Shown: piece after piece, positions 1 through 9,900 of the stretch
How positions within the stretch are numbered: position 1 is the stretch's first letter
Layout of the letters: every line of letters begins with the position of its first letter
DNA from: Nostoc sp. CMAA1605
GTDB lineage: Bacteria > Cyanobacteriota > Cyanobacteriia > Cyanobacteriales > Nostocaceae
Assembly: GCF_021596505.1 (NCBI RefSeq)
Contig: NZ_PJIZ01000030.1
Coordinates: forward strand, 1-64,000
DNA: 64,000 nt
Direction of reading: 5' to 3'
The notes under the pieces: generated by a model
What the model was told of the DNA's origin: nothing
What the model saw: the letters and a program-made list of their open reading frames with translations, nothing else
Database searches by the model: none
Position numbers and translations under genes: made by a program

Positions 1-834
1 GATTGAGCCAGTGGAGGTATAACGGACTGCATTACCCAGCAGGTTGACTAAAATCTGTTCAGTGCGATCGATATCGGCTAACACAAGCGGTAATTGAGTG
101 GGTAATTCTGAAGCAATTACCGGGCCATCTTCCATTAACTGATCGGTAAATCTCTCTACCAATGACTCCAATAAAGGATATAAATCCACAGATTGAATAT
201 TAATTGGCAAATAACCAGCTTCCGCCTTAGAAAGCTCTTGCAAATCATTGACCAAACGCTCTAAACGTCTAGTTTCCCTCACTAAACGCCGATAAACCTC
301 TGGGGACGCGTCCATTGCTCCATCCGCCAATTCTTCCAAGTAACCGCGTACCACAGTTAACGGTGTCCGTAGTTCATGAGTCATATCACCAATTAATTCT
401 CGTCGCCGTATTTCTACCCCCTCCAAACTATCAGCCATACGATTAAAACTAGTACCCAGTCGATTAAGTTCAGGAATGTCAGATAAAGGTAATCGTGCTT
501 CCAAATGACCAGCCGCAAATTGTTGGGTAATTTGTTCCATCTCCGTTAATCGCTGCATAATGCGCTGAGAAACCCAATAACTCAAACCTCCCGCCGCACT
601 ACCACCCACCAACACCGACCATAAAGTGCTACGTCGCCAAGCAATTTCAAACCCCTGCACTAACTCCGTGCGACTATGAAAGATATTAAATCCCCTACTT
701 TCTAATCTTTCTAAATGCAGAATAAAAAACCGAGGGGAAGAAACCTTACTAATAATCACAAGACTAATTAACCCCACTATCATCACCACCAAGTGGGAAA
801 CAAACAAGCGCGATGCTAAAGGTAAAGATTTCAT
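1..834 (-). CDS. Two-component sensor histidine kinase, C-terminus cut by window edge
   Basis: Translating the minus strand from an ATG at 834 gives an open frame that runs off the window start (278 codons). It begins with a short cytoplasmic segment and a membrane helix (about residues 8-30), followed by a second hydrophobic stretch near residues 75-95. A HAMP-like linker follows, then the phosphoacceptor H-box reading MTHELRTPL and, near the edge, an N-box-like segment (LLGNAVRYT). The rest of the ATP-binding domain lies outside. It probably autophosphorylates on the H-box histidine and passes phosphate to the response regulator encoded just upstream on the same strand (160 bp gap). The stimulus cannot be inferred; the extracytoplasmic part is short. 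Confidence 0.85.
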   Translation of the reverse strand, partial: MKSLPLASRLFVSHLVVMIVGLISLVIISKVSSPRFFILHLERLESRGFNIFHSRTELVQGFEIAWRRSTLWSVLVGGSAAGGLSYWVSQRIMQRLTEMEQITQQFAAGHLEARLPLSDIPELNRLGTSFNRMADSLEGVEIRRRELIGDMTHELRTPLTVVRGYLEELADGAMDASPEVYRRLVRETRRLERLVNDLQELSKAEAGYLPINIQSVDLYPLLESLVERFTDQLMEDGPVIASELPTQLPLVLADIDRTEQILVNLLGNAVRYTSTGSI

Positions 835-868
835 GCAGTTAAAACTGACTCATAACTAATAAATAAAA

Positions 869-920
869 GAGTGCTGAGTGCTGAGTAACGAGTGCTGAGT
901 GCTGAGTGCTGAGTAAAAAG
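869..920. repeat. Heptanucleotide tandem repeat (STRR type)
   Basis: Seven-base units of the form GAGTGCT/GAGTAAC are repeated about seven times between the response regulator and the kinase. Such short tandem repeats are common between genes in heterocystous cyanobacteria. The adjoining segment 903-955 recurs in inverted orientation at 3724-3776. Confidence 0.8.
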
Positions 921-993
921 TAAGATTAATTGCACCGGCTAAACGCCGCGCTACCACTAACAGCACTACTGACTAATGACTATTGACTAATGA

Positions 994-1707
994 CTATTGA
1001 CTACTGACAGTATCTTCAAACTTATAACCAACTCCAACCACAGTTTTAATAAAAGTAGGATTAGCCGGATCTGGTTCAATTTTTTTCCTCAACCGCGCCA
1101 CATGAGTATCTACAACCCTTTCATCACCAAAAAAATTATCTCCCCACAGTTTGTCAATTAGCTGAGTACGATTCCAAACTCTACCAGGATTACTGACAAA
1201 GGTGCTTAATAAATTAAATTCTAGAGTCGTTAAATCCAGCGTCTCCGGTGCTTCGGGATTCATTTGGCGGCTGGCTGTGCGTTGGTCTACATCTACGATA
1301 AAGTGTTGGGTACGATTGACTTGGCTTTGTCCCCCTTGACGCAAACTCCGCCTTAGCAAAGCCCTGACTCTAGCTACTAACTCTCTAGGGCTAAAGGGTT
1401 TCACCATATAGTCATCAGCCCCTGTAGATAAACCAATTACCCTGTCTATTTCTTCCCCCTTAGCTGTCAGCATCAAAATATAAGGGTCTTTTGCACCAGG
1501 TTTTTGACGAATTCTCGCGCACACTTCCAAACCATCCAAGCCAGGAATCATTAAATCTAAGATAATTAAATCTGGCGGTTGTTCTTGAAATAGGCGCAAA
1601 GCATTGATTCCATCCCGACTAGTACGACAGGTAAATCCCTCTTTTTCTAGGGAATGTTGGATTAACTGAGCAATTTCTGATTCATCCTCAACAATTAAAA
1701 TATCCAT
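994..1707 (-). CDS. OmpR/PhoB-family response regulator
   Basis: This 237-residue protein has an N-terminal receiver domain with the acidic pair E7/D8, phosphoacceptor D51 (in LIILDLMIPG), conserved T81 and K103 (VKPF). A C-terminal winged helix ends in the typical VVDTHVARLRKKIE...TVVGVGYKF signature of OmpR/PhoB DNA-binding domains. It is followed on the same strand by the histidine kinase, so the two form a regulator-kinase pair. The last codons (SSQ and stop) lie inside an intergenic heptad repeat, so the repeat has contributed the extreme C-terminus. The target genes cannot be deduced, and I do not assign a named cyanobacterial regulator. Confidence 0.92.
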   Translation of the reverse strand: MDILIVEDESEIAQLIQHSLEKEGFTCRTSRDGINALRLFQEQPPDLIILDLMIPGLDGLEVCARIRQKPGAKDPYILMLTAKGEEIDRVIGLSTGADDYMVKPFSPRELVARVRALLRRSLRQGGQSQVNRTQHFIVDVDQRTASRQMNPEAPETLDLTTLEFNLLSTFVSNPGRVWNRTQLIDKLWGDNFFGDERVVDTHVARLRKKIEPDPANPTFIKTVVGVGYKFEDTVSSQ

Positions 1708-1920
1708 TTTGTTAAAATACGCAGACTTATGGCTTGGCTTGTTATTCTACTACAGTCAATGTTGATAGTTCTCATAGTAATTAATTTAACACTACAAAAA
1801 AGTTAAATCCCCAACTTCTAAAATAGGTCAGGGATATGGACATCGTAAATTCCCACAGAGTCTTGAGGATGAATAGATAGTTAACAGTCAACAGTTAACT
1901 GCTAACAATATTTGATGGTT

Positions 1921-2631
1921 CTACAAACTGGAATGAGACATAGTCCGATAGCTATACCCCAAATGGGAATCCTTTTGAATATGGTGTTTAATGCTATCGA
2001 GGTCTACAAAATAATCAGCCACATCGATTAAACAGTCGTTAGTCATGGTTCGCAAACTAACTACTTCTACTCGCACACCTGTACTAGTAACTGCATTCAC
2101 AGCATAAGCTAAATCGCCATCTCCACTCACTAAAACCGCAGTATCGTAGTAGGGAGCTAGAGTAATCATATCAACGGCAATTTCTACGTTTAAATTAGGT
2201 TTTTTGGTGTTATCTGTCACCTGAATTTCCTTGGTGACAACACGATAACCATTACGCCGCATCCAAAATAGAAAACCCTGTTGTTTGTCGTTGTTGCGAG
2301 GACGATTAGTAGTTGGTCTGGAAATGTCAATTCCGGTGTAAAAAAATGCTCGCAATAACCGTGAACCGGCGGTTAAACGACAGAGTAATTTGAGATAGTC
2401 GATTTCAATACCAAGTTGTAAAGCTGCATTAAATAGATTAATTCCATCAATAAAAATCGCAACTCGACCACGATTGGAATCATTGGTAGCAGCAAAATCA
2501 GTTCTAGGTTCTCGCTGTCTAGACGATTCGGTTTTATTACCATTTTTTATCTGCACTTTACCTGATAAATTCGGCTCTTCGGACAGGGGTTTATATGTAT
2601 TTATTGCTTTGGTAAAACTAGTGTTAGTCAT
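1921..2631 (-). CDS. NYN domain (LabA/DUF88-like) protein
   Basis: This is a 236-residue protein. After about 50 low-complexity polar residues comes a NYN/PIN-like fold with the expected acidic motifs: VAIFIDGINLF, VEIAVDMITLA and VLVSGDGDLAYAV, whose aspartates would form a metal site. The family is related to cyanobacterial LabA and to DUF88 proteins, thought to act as nucleases or RNA-linked regulators. A stop-proximal stretch after VDLDSIKHH is poorly conserved. It stands alone on its strand with about 210 bp before the response regulator. Biochemical activity is inferred only from the fold. Confidence 0.85.
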   Translation of the reverse strand: MTNTSFTKAINTYKPLSEEPNLSGKVQIKNGNKTESSRQREPRTDFAATNDSNRGRVAIFIDGINLFNAALQLGIEIDYLKLLCRLTAGSRLLRAFFYTGIDISRPTTNRPRNNDKQQGFLFWMRRNGYRVVTKEIQVTDNTKKPNLNVEIAVDMITLAPYYDTAVLVSGDGDLAYAVNAVTSTGVRVEVVSLRTMTNDCLIDVADYFVDLDSIKHHIQKDSHLGYSYRTMSHSSL

Positions 2632-3821
2632 TGATTCCTCTGGATGTTAAATCTCGCAAGGCTTTGGGATAATTGACAAGAGATTGTCTGCACTGGGTAA
2701 CTAGCCAGGCAAAAAAAATATGCAGTTGCTTGACACAAATACACTCAAAACTTTGTGCAATGTTGAGATTCCAAAGTTAGATGAGCAAGAGTGTTTAGCT
2801 CTTGTTCAAGCAATGTTTACGAGATATCCCCCCAGCCAATATGCTGCTACTTCCTACCACCACAGCACATCAACTTGCTACAGGAGCAATTGGGCGAAAG
2901 CAACTTACATTCATGGTTTTGCTAAGAAACCATTTGCATCTTCATTCTTATTGTAACCCCGTCTTTAAAATTTCTTACATTAAGGCAATATTTATATATT
3001 GATATGTTGATTTGCTGCAAAAATTATTATTAGTTAACATTTACCAACAAAAGTATTGATTAGATAGTTAATTAATTTTGTTATGATAATTTAATATTGT
3101 TATGGATAAGTAATTATGTGGATATTTTAGATCATTTATAGGAATTTAGAAACGCTATAGATAATAGATAATGTAGTGATTAATGATACAGGTCAAAATA
3201 ATATAATTCAGTTCGTAGTAAGGACTTTAGTCCTGCCTAAAAAACTCAGGTTTTCACTGACTATAAACCTTAAATTATTTCACCTGTTCTAGATTGAAAA
3301 GTGGGTGTAAGGGTATAAGGAGAAGACTTTTCTATTGTATAGTACCTTTGATTACGGAAAAATGTAACCTGTACTATCTCCAAAGATAGAGGGAATGTAT
3401 TTTACAGAACAGATAAATTAGTAACTAGACTAGTCCACAATTAAATGTCTTTGATCATTGCCTCCTCAAGTGTCTAAATTGGAGGTAATTTTTTTGTGGA
3501 GAGAGAATTTGAGTTTGAGAAAAAAAATACCCTTGGTAGTTAGCCAAGGGATTCTGCAAGTCGGTATTGTCGCACAAAGACATTCGCGAGTATCACAATA
3601 CCAACCTCAAAAGTATGATATGTGCCAAAATGCCAAAACTACAGATCCTTTCTTTTGCCTAGTCTTTGCTTCAGTAGTGCTGAGTTCTGAGTTCTGAGTG
3701 CTGAGTGCAACCCCATAGCGAAGCGCGGCGTTTAGCCGATGCAATTAATCTTACTTTTTACTCAGCACGCTGCTCAACGCCCCGCTTCCGCTAACAGCAC
3801 TCGTTACTCAGCACTCTTTTA
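2632..3821. other. Gene-poor intergenic region with repeats
   Basis: I see no convincing gene here. Short open frames near 2720-3000 and 3458-3697 have poor codon character and no recognisable domain. The stretch holds a copy of the GTAGTAAGGACTTTAGTCCT repeat (3215-3234; a relative lies at 63898), heptad repeats (about 3676-3710), and the dispersed repeat described at 3724-3776. Confidence 0.6.
3724..3776. repeat. Dispersed repeat, inverted copy of 903-955
   Basis: The segment containing GCGCGGCGTTTAGCCG followed by GCAATTAATCTTAC is, apart from a few differences, the reverse complement of the segment at 903-955. Parts of the same unit recur near 18445-18485. It is flanked by heptads and looks like a mobile or amplified non-coding repeat rather than a gene. 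Confidence 0.75.
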
Positions 3822-4001
3822 TCAGATGGTGTAGATGACACCGCGATACTTTAGTTGGCGGGGGGAGTAAGTTTGAGGTTTTGCTACAGGAGTGGGAATA
3901 TTTATTTTCACACCGCGATAGATACCTGTGCTGTAGCTTGCAGTTGCTTTAACATCTGTAGGGTTAACTTCATACCTAACAGCGCGATAAGTTAGTTGCA
4001 T
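3822..4001 (-). CDS. Small DUF4278 protein
   Basis: This is a 59-residue frame starting at the ATG at 4001. It begins MQLTYRAVRYEVNPTDV and contains two spaced YRG motifs (IYRGVKINIP and LKYRGVIYTI). This is the layout of DUF4278, a small domain found mostly in cyanobacteria and of unknown function. It is isolated, with repeats directly downstream. The role is unknown; assignment rests on the N-terminal motif and the YRG repeats. Confidence 0.75.
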   Translation of the reverse strand: MQLTYRAVRYEVNPTDVKATASYSTGIYRGVKINIPTPVAKPQTYSPRQLKYRGVIYTI

Positions 4002-4486
4002 GGCTAGTTAATATTTACTGAGAGTTTGAAGAGTAAAAATTAGTGATATTTAAAAGCCAAGTATTTCCACTACTTAACTTTTAATACACAGTAATTGCTC
4101 CCTGGAAAATTGGGTGTTACATCTAGTCGGGATGAATTTAGATCAGCAAAAAAGGAATGTAGGGGAAGTCAGGAGAAAAATTTCATCAAGCTGTGCATCA
4201 TCTCTAAATTCAGCAACACTATTTTTCTATATATATAGAAAAATATAATTTAATTATAGCTACAAATACTCAGACTTCATGCTTAAGAAAATATAGCGAT
4301 CGCCTCTTGAACACCATCAATTGAGTTCAGCACACAAAATATCGTCTTCTGAAGTGCAACCTTGCTTTATTAAACTCAACATTTTTTTAGAAACTCAACA
4401 ATTTGACGTTAACTGTCCAAATACGGATTAAAAACTGAAAAAACTGGGTTACAAAAGATATAGATTGATGGCATAGGGGCGAAAAT
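4002..4486. other. Intergenic region without recognised genes
   Basis: This AT-rich stretch contains one HIP1-like site near 4297. I see no ORF with a recognisable domain and no strong hairpin. It includes the promoter region of the downstream Uma2 gene. Confidence 0.5.
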
Positions 4487-5122
4487 ATGAGTGAAACTCC
4501 AACCCATTTACCGGTAAATACATGGATTCCGGTTTCTTGGCAAGAATACTTACAAACACTAGCAGAATTACTTAATGTTGAGGAGAAACATTATTACTAC
4601 AAAGGACATATGAGGCTAGAAATGCCACCAGTTTTTTCTGATCACGCTCAAGACTACATGACTATTATATTTGGTATTAGTTTATTTACTACACTCAAAG
4701 GTATTTCAGCTACGGGTTTAGACCATACTACCTTTCGCAAACCAAAATTAGAAGATTGTCAGCCAGATGTAGCTTACTACTTTCAAAAACACCCTCAATC
4801 TGTTCCTAGTGGGACAAAAATTGTTAATTTAAATCGCTACCCTGCACCGGATTTAGTGATTGAAATTGCTAAATCTTCGCTGTTAGATGACTTAGGGACA
4901 AAACGCTCTCTTTACGAAGATTTAGGTGTGCCTGAATACTGGGTAGTAGATGTGCAGAATACCCAAATTATCCCTTATGTTATGGGAGATAAGGGTAGTA
5001 AACGTGTTCACGAATCAAAGGTGTTACCTGGACTAGTAATGGGTATTTTAGAACAAGCTTTACGTCGTAGTCGGGAAACAAACCAATCTGCAATAGGTGC
5101 TGATTTATTAAGCTATCTTTAA
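4487..5122 (+). CDS. Uma2 family (DUF820) restriction-endonuclease-like protein
   Basis: This 211-residue protein carries the Uma2/DUF820 hallmarks: a PDVAYY segment, then PAPDLVIEIAKSS and, after a short spacer, DLGTKRSLYEDLGVPEYWVVD. The Asp/Glu/Lys residues correspond to a PD-(D/E)XK nuclease-like core. Cyanobacteria carry many copies of this family; the substrate and role are not established, and links to mobile elements have been suggested. The downstream end is tail-to-tail with a truncated toxin gene on the other strand. Confidence 0.88.
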   Translation: MSETPTHLPVNTWIPVSWQEYLQTLAELLNVEEKHYYYKGHMRLEMPPVFSDHAQDYMTIIFGISLFTTLKGISATGLDHTTFRKPKLEDCQPDVAYYFQKHPQSVPSGTKIVNLNRYPAPDLVIEIAKSSLLDDLGTKRSLYEDLGVPEYWVVDVQNTQIIPYVMGDKGSKRVHESKVLPGLVMGILEQALRRSRETNQSAIGADLLSYL

Positions 5123-5179
5123 ATTCAGTGTCTGATTGGTTTGAGGAATTTGTTAGGGTTGACTCATTTGTAAAAATTG

Positions 5180-5303
5180 GTTGGCGCGTAGCTATGGATA
5201 TTTTTTGATTATACAGCCTTAGATTTGACATCACTTCTTCACTCGGCTGAAGTCGTTTAGCCTCTGATAAGATGTTAGTATCTAGTAAATATTTTAGACT
5301 CAT
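5180..5303 (-). pseudogene. Truncated PIN-domain toxin (VapC/FitB-like) remnant
   Basis: From the ATG at 5303 the frame reads MSLKYLLDTNILSEAKRL, a typical PIN-domain N-terminus with the first catalytic aspartate in LLDTN. Similarity fades after about 40 residues (near QKISIA). From there the frame runs antisense to the end of the Uma2 gene with no PIN features, and the downstream catalytic acidic residues are absent, so the toxin is broken. It overlaps the end of the antitoxin-like gene upstream by 29 bp, the usual antitoxin-toxin arrangement. Confidence 0.7.
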
Positions 5304-5577
5304 AAATTGATTTCTCTCCCGGTGATTTATCCCGTAAATGCTCAAATACGTCATCATCGATACTCTCTAAATCAACTCTTTGTCTAAAATTTTGTAAGGC
5401 TGACCAGAAGTCATTAATTTGTGTATTTTCTCTGATCACTGATTGTTTATCAGATATAGATAATGATTTTTGCACTGATAATTTATATTTGAGAAATTGA
5501 ATAAAATCTAAAACCTCTTGTTGTTTATTTGTGGGTAATTCTCGTAAGGTTTCTAAAACGGTTTGTTCGATGTTCAT
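5275..5577 (-). CDS. Probable antitoxin, DUF2281-like
   Basis: This 100-residue protein begins MNIEQTVLETLRELPTNK and continues QQEVLDFIQFLKYKL, the pattern of DUF2281/VapB-like antitoxins. The C-terminal part is charged and likely flexible, as expected for a toxin-binding tail. The following PIN toxin frame overlaps its end but is truncated, so this antitoxin probably has no working local partner. The tail (ESKIFTRY) might itself have been altered by the rearrangement. Confidence 0.65.
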   Translation of the reverse strand: MNIEQTVLETLRELPTNKQQEVLDFIQFLKYKLSVQKSLSISDKQSVIRENTQINDFWSALQNFRQRVDLESIDDDVFEHLRDKSPGEKSIYESKIFTRY

Positions 5578-5630
5578 AGCTTTACCTCTGCTATATGAGA
5601 TGCAATTCTATTCTAAAGTATCAAGAATAA

Positions 5631-5879
5631 TCATGATTCAAAATTAGGTATGGGGCGTATAGCTTCTCGTTGGATTTCTGATATTTCAAATTCTCCCAAA
5701 TGAGCGAAGCGTTTTTCTAGCATCGTAACAATGTTGATGGGATGTTGTTGATTTTCTGTTAAAGCAATACGCAAAATTTCTTTGATTTCTGCTTCTACAG
5801 AACGACCATTTTTTTCTGCTTGTTGTTGCAGGATATTTTTGATGTTTTCATCTAGGTTAGAAATAGTGACACTGTTCAT
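5631..5879 (-). CDS. FitA-like ribbon-helix-helix antitoxin
   Basis: This 82-residue protein has an N-terminal ribbon-helix-helix: strand SVTISNLDENI, then helices containing ILQQQAEKNGRSVEAEIKEILRIAL. This matches FitA/VapB-type antitoxins that bind DNA as dimers. No toxin frame follows it directly. The nearest PIN remnant (5180-5303) has a FitB-like start, so it may once have been the partner, with the DUF2281 gene between them. Function as an autoregulated antitoxin is inferred. Confidence 0.75.
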   Translation of the reverse strand: MNSVTISNLDENIKNILQQQAEKNGRSVEAEIKEILRIALTENQQHPINIVTMLEKRFAHLGEFEISEIQREAIRPIPNFES

Positions 5880-6162
5880 GATAAATTGATAAATTTTTGA
5901 TATTTAAGAATATTATATCAATTGCATAAGTTCTGCCGTGATTGGTTGGATAGAAATTTGAGAATGTGTAGGGGTGCGTGCGATCGCTTAATTTTATTTG
6001 CGATGCTATTAATGCTAAATTCATCACTGATAATATTTAAATATCTCTAATGTTGACGCTGCAATACAGCTTTGATGTGGTTAAACCTGTGTTTATACTT
6101 ATGGATTTGGCTGGTATATATGGGAACTCTAAATCAGAAACCCATACTGGAGATTCAAGTCT

Positions 6163-6636
6163 ATGGCCAGAAGCCCTGTAAGTGCAACGCTGAGTGCAAC
6201 AGATAAGGATGCTTTATTGCAAGCAATCGCTACAATTAAAGAAAAGCTACCATTTTTAGTTGATTTGAGTAACGAGGAGCGCAAAGCTTTACCCAAGATG
6301 GGAGATAAGAGCCGCGCCTTTGTTAGCAAAGCGTTAGAGGTAGCGACACAAAACCCAGATTTTTTACCACGTTCTTTTGATTTGGAAGAAATGCGAAAGG
6401 ATGTGCAATTATTTGAAGCGTTGTATCCATTGTTGCTGGCGTTGACTCAGTTGCAAGAATTGGTTGATGATACTTCTCTGGCGGTGGGTAGTGAAGCTTA
6501 TGCAGCCGCGTTGCAGGTATATAACTATGCTAAAGCCAGTGGACAAACGGGAGGATTAGACGCTGTAGTTGGGCAGATGGGGCAAAGGTTTGCGCGTAAA
6601 TCTCGGAAAGCCAAGCCTGAAGCAGCAGTGTTGTAG
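6163..6636 (+). CDS. Conserved hypothetical protein, helical
   Basis: I do not recognise a characterised family for this 157-residue protein. It has no signal peptide or membrane segment. Most of it looks alpha-helical (for instance DLEEMRKDVQLFEALYPLLLALTQLQELVDD), and it ends in a basic tail (RFARKSRKAKPEAAV). It is followed within 25 bp by an array of 42-bp tandem repeats. The codon usage and a good start favour a real gene. An alternative is a phage or mobile-element accessory protein. Confidence 0.6.
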   Translation: MARSPVSATLSATDKDALLQAIATIKEKLPFLVDLSNEERKALPKMGDKSRAFVSKALEVATQNPDFLPRSFDLEEMRKDVQLFEALYPLLLALTQLQELVDDTSLAVGSEAYAAALQVYNYAKASGQTGGLDAVVGQMGQRFARKSRKAKPEAAVL

Positions 6637-6660
6637 AAATTTACTCCACATCTGCACCGT

Positions 6661-6836
6661 TGAAGGCGAAGTGTGAGGTTCAGAACTCGAATGTTGAAGT
6701 AAAAAGCTCGATGTTCCGAGTTCTGAAGCTGAAGTTTCGAGTAAAAAGCTCGGCGTTCCGAGTTCTGAAGCTGAAATTTCGAGTAAAAAGCTTGGCGTTC
6801 CGAGTTCTGAAGACGAAATTTCGAGTTCAAAGGTTG
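6661..6836. repeat. 42-bp tandem repeats upstream of the NTPase-CHAT gene
   Basis: Three 42-bp units (6711-6752, 6753-6794, 6795-6836) share the core TTCCGAGTTCTGAAG followed by TTTCGAGT; a decayed half unit precedes them. Because 42 is divisible by three, open frames exist on both strands here with repeated peptides, but they lack any coding signature and are probably not genes. A related, more degenerate set in the opposite orientation lies at 11253-11462. Confidence 0.8.
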
Positions 6837-6967
6837 AAAGTGAAAAGTGAAGTTAAGCAGGCGATCGCATAAAAATATTATCTTGGAATCCAATCCGTCA
6901 TAACACATCATTACAAGTTTAGCTAAGTTAATATAGTAAAAATATTTTCTGTCTACTCTCAGTAAAA

Positions 6968-9900
6968 ATGCCAAGTCAAGATTACGGATGGAAACGATTT
7001 TGGTGTCCTCGGTCAAAACCAATAAATTTGTCTTGTGGCGGTTATCTGTGTGACCCCGAAGCTAAGTGGGGACATATCTATAATCCAGACCTCGTGAATT
7101 TTGAAGCTATATCAGCCTTACCATGTTTAGCACTACTAGGTGAGCCAGGAATTGGCAAAACCCGTGCTTTAGAAACAGAGCAAAAAAAAATTATCAGTAA
7201 AATTCAACAACAAGGTGGTCAGGTACTTGCTTTAGATATCCGTTCCATTAGAGACGAAAACAGACTAGTTAATAAAATCTTTAACAGTCCAAAATTTAAT
7301 GAATGGTTACAAGGTAATCATCAATTACATATTTTTGTAGACAGCTTTGATGAGTGTTTATTACGTATAGATATATTAGCAACACTCTTGCTTGATGAAC
7401 TTAAAGATTATCGTGATGAAATTAACCGATTAAATCTGCGTATTGCCTGCCGAACGGCAGTTTGGCCAGATATTTTAGAGGAAGGACTAAAAGAAATTTG
7501 GGGTAAAGATAATGTAGGAATTTATAAACTAGCTCCGCTTCGCCGTGTCGATGTTAGTCAAGCAGCAAAAATTGCTGATATCCAAGATACTGAAGCATTT
7601 CTAGAAGAAATTAATAAAAAAAATGTTGTACCTTTGGCTATCAAGCCTATTACATTAAAATTCCTTATCAATACTTATCATGATCACGGTGAGAAATTTC
7701 CTGATAATCAAAGGCTACATGAACTTTATTTTAAAGGATGTCTCTGGCTTTGTGAAGAACGAAATCCAAGCCGTGTTTCATCAAAACTAATAGGGAAATT
7801 TGATAGGCAACAGCGTTTAATTGTTGCTGCTAGGATTGCAGCTATTACAATCTTTGGCAAGAAATCTGCTATTTGGACTGGTATAGACTGGGGTGATGTT
7901 CCAGATGATGATGTGCTAAGAGAGAAGATATGTCACGGAACAGAAAATGTTGAGGGTAGAGACTTTGAAATTACTCAAGAAACTGTTGACGAAGTTTTAG
8001 ACACTGGTTTATTCTCATCTCGTGGGGAATTAAACCGTATAGGATGGGCGCATCAAACTTACGCTGAGTTTCTAGCGGCATGGTATCTCAAAGAACGTCA
8101 AATAAAATTACCTCAAATACTCAAACTTATAGTTCATCCTGATGATCCTGAAAATAGGATTATTCCTCAGTTGTATGAAACAGTGGCTTGGCTAGCTAGT
8201 CTCTTACCTGAAGTATTTCAGGAAGTTATGAAGACTGATCCTCATGTACTATTGCAAAGTGATGTTGCAACTGCTAGTGATAATGATAAAGCTGCTCTAG
8301 TTGAATCTCTTCTGAAACTACACAATGAGGAAAAATTAACTTATCAATATAATACTTGGCTATACCAAAATCTAGATCATCCAAAATTACCTGAGCAGCT
8401 TCAACTTTATATTTGTGATGAAACAAAAAGTATTAATGCACGGAACGTAGCAATAGATATTGCAAACGCTTGTAGTGTCAAAGGTGTACAGGAGTATCTT
8501 GCTAATGTTGCACTTGATCCTCAGCAACATTCTTGGATTCGCACCAATGCAGCAGAGGTTGTATGCAATCTTGGTGATGAGAAAACCAAAGCCAGATTAA
8601 AACCTTTAGCAGTTGCTCAAATTCAAGATGATGTAGAGGAACAGCTAAAAGGTTGTGGACTCCGAGCAGTTTGGCCAGGCAACATCACAGCACAAGAACT
8701 GTTTGATACATTAATACAACCAGTATCTACATCAATTGGTGGGAGATATCAGGACTTTATAGCAAGAGAGCTTGGACAATATCTTCAAATCTCAGATTTA
8801 CCACTAGCTTTAAATTGGCTAAAAAAACAAGTTACTAGGCACAACCTGCGTTATCCGTTTGGAGAGTTATCAGATGCAATTATGTTGAAAGCCTGGGAGC
8901 ATCTGGATGAACCAGAAGTAATGCAGGCATTTGCTAGAGTTGCTGTTTTACGGTTGAAAAATCACGATGTAATTGTTGACGATGATCCATATAAAACAAT
9001 ATCTTTTAGCAAGGTTTTAAAAAATGATGTTCAAAAGCGTCATCAACTTGTAGAGTCCATTATCCCCATAATTCCAGAATTAGACAAAGAGCCTTTATGG
9101 TTAATTGGGTACAGAACAGCAATAGTTTTTGAGGAGGATTTTCAATGGTTAATTGAATGTCTTCAAAAATCAGAAAATGAACATCATCAAAAAATTTGGG
9201 CAAAATTGCTTCGGTGGAATTTTAGACGAACTGAAGTGGGATTTGAGCATCTAGATGCTGTGCTGACAGCAAGCCAGACTAATTTAATTCTTAGAAAAGA
9301 GTTTGAGTCGCTTGTAGAACCAATTGATTTATGCTCACCAAGAGCGCAGCAGGAACAGGAAAGATATCTGGAACAGCAGCAATGGATAAATGAAGATGAG
9401 AAAAAACCTATTTTAGAACCTCCACTAAAGGAAAGATTGCTGGAAATTTTGAATCAAATTGAGGCTGGACAGTCTCATCTTTGGTATTCCTTATGTTTTG
9501 AATTAAGTCCTGAATCTTATAGTAATCCTGATAGTTTTCTATTAAAATCTAATTTGGTCAGTCTTCCTGGTTGGATTGCAGTAGAGGATTCAACCAAAGA
9601 AAGAATTATACAGGCTGCAAGGCTATATTTGACTCATGGTGAGCCAGACAATCAAGCTTGGTTAGGTACAAATAATTTTCGCTACTCTGCATTATTAGGT
9701 TATCAAGCATTACTTTTGTTGCAACAACAAGCACCAGCTTTGATTTCTTCTCTCTCTGCTGATGAATGGCAAAAGTGGACAGCAATAATTCTTGCATATC
9801 GCTACTGGGGAAGAACTGAAGACCAAGAGCATTACCAAGAATTAATCAAACAAGCTTATCAAAATGCTCCTAATGAATTTATTAAAGTCTTAATAAAATT

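Noticed and set aside
2720..3002. Overlapping short plus-strand frames after the NYN gene
   Set aside because: No recognisable domain, unlikely composition, and two frames compete over the same DNA. At most a decayed remnant.
3458..3697. 79-codon plus-strand frame
   Set aside because: Its end consists of heptad-repeat sequence and nothing in it resembles a known protein.
6525..7022. Minus-strand frame with 14-residue peptide repeats
   Set aside because: The repeats are a by-product of 42-bp DNA repeats, and the frame is antisense to the ends of two better genes.
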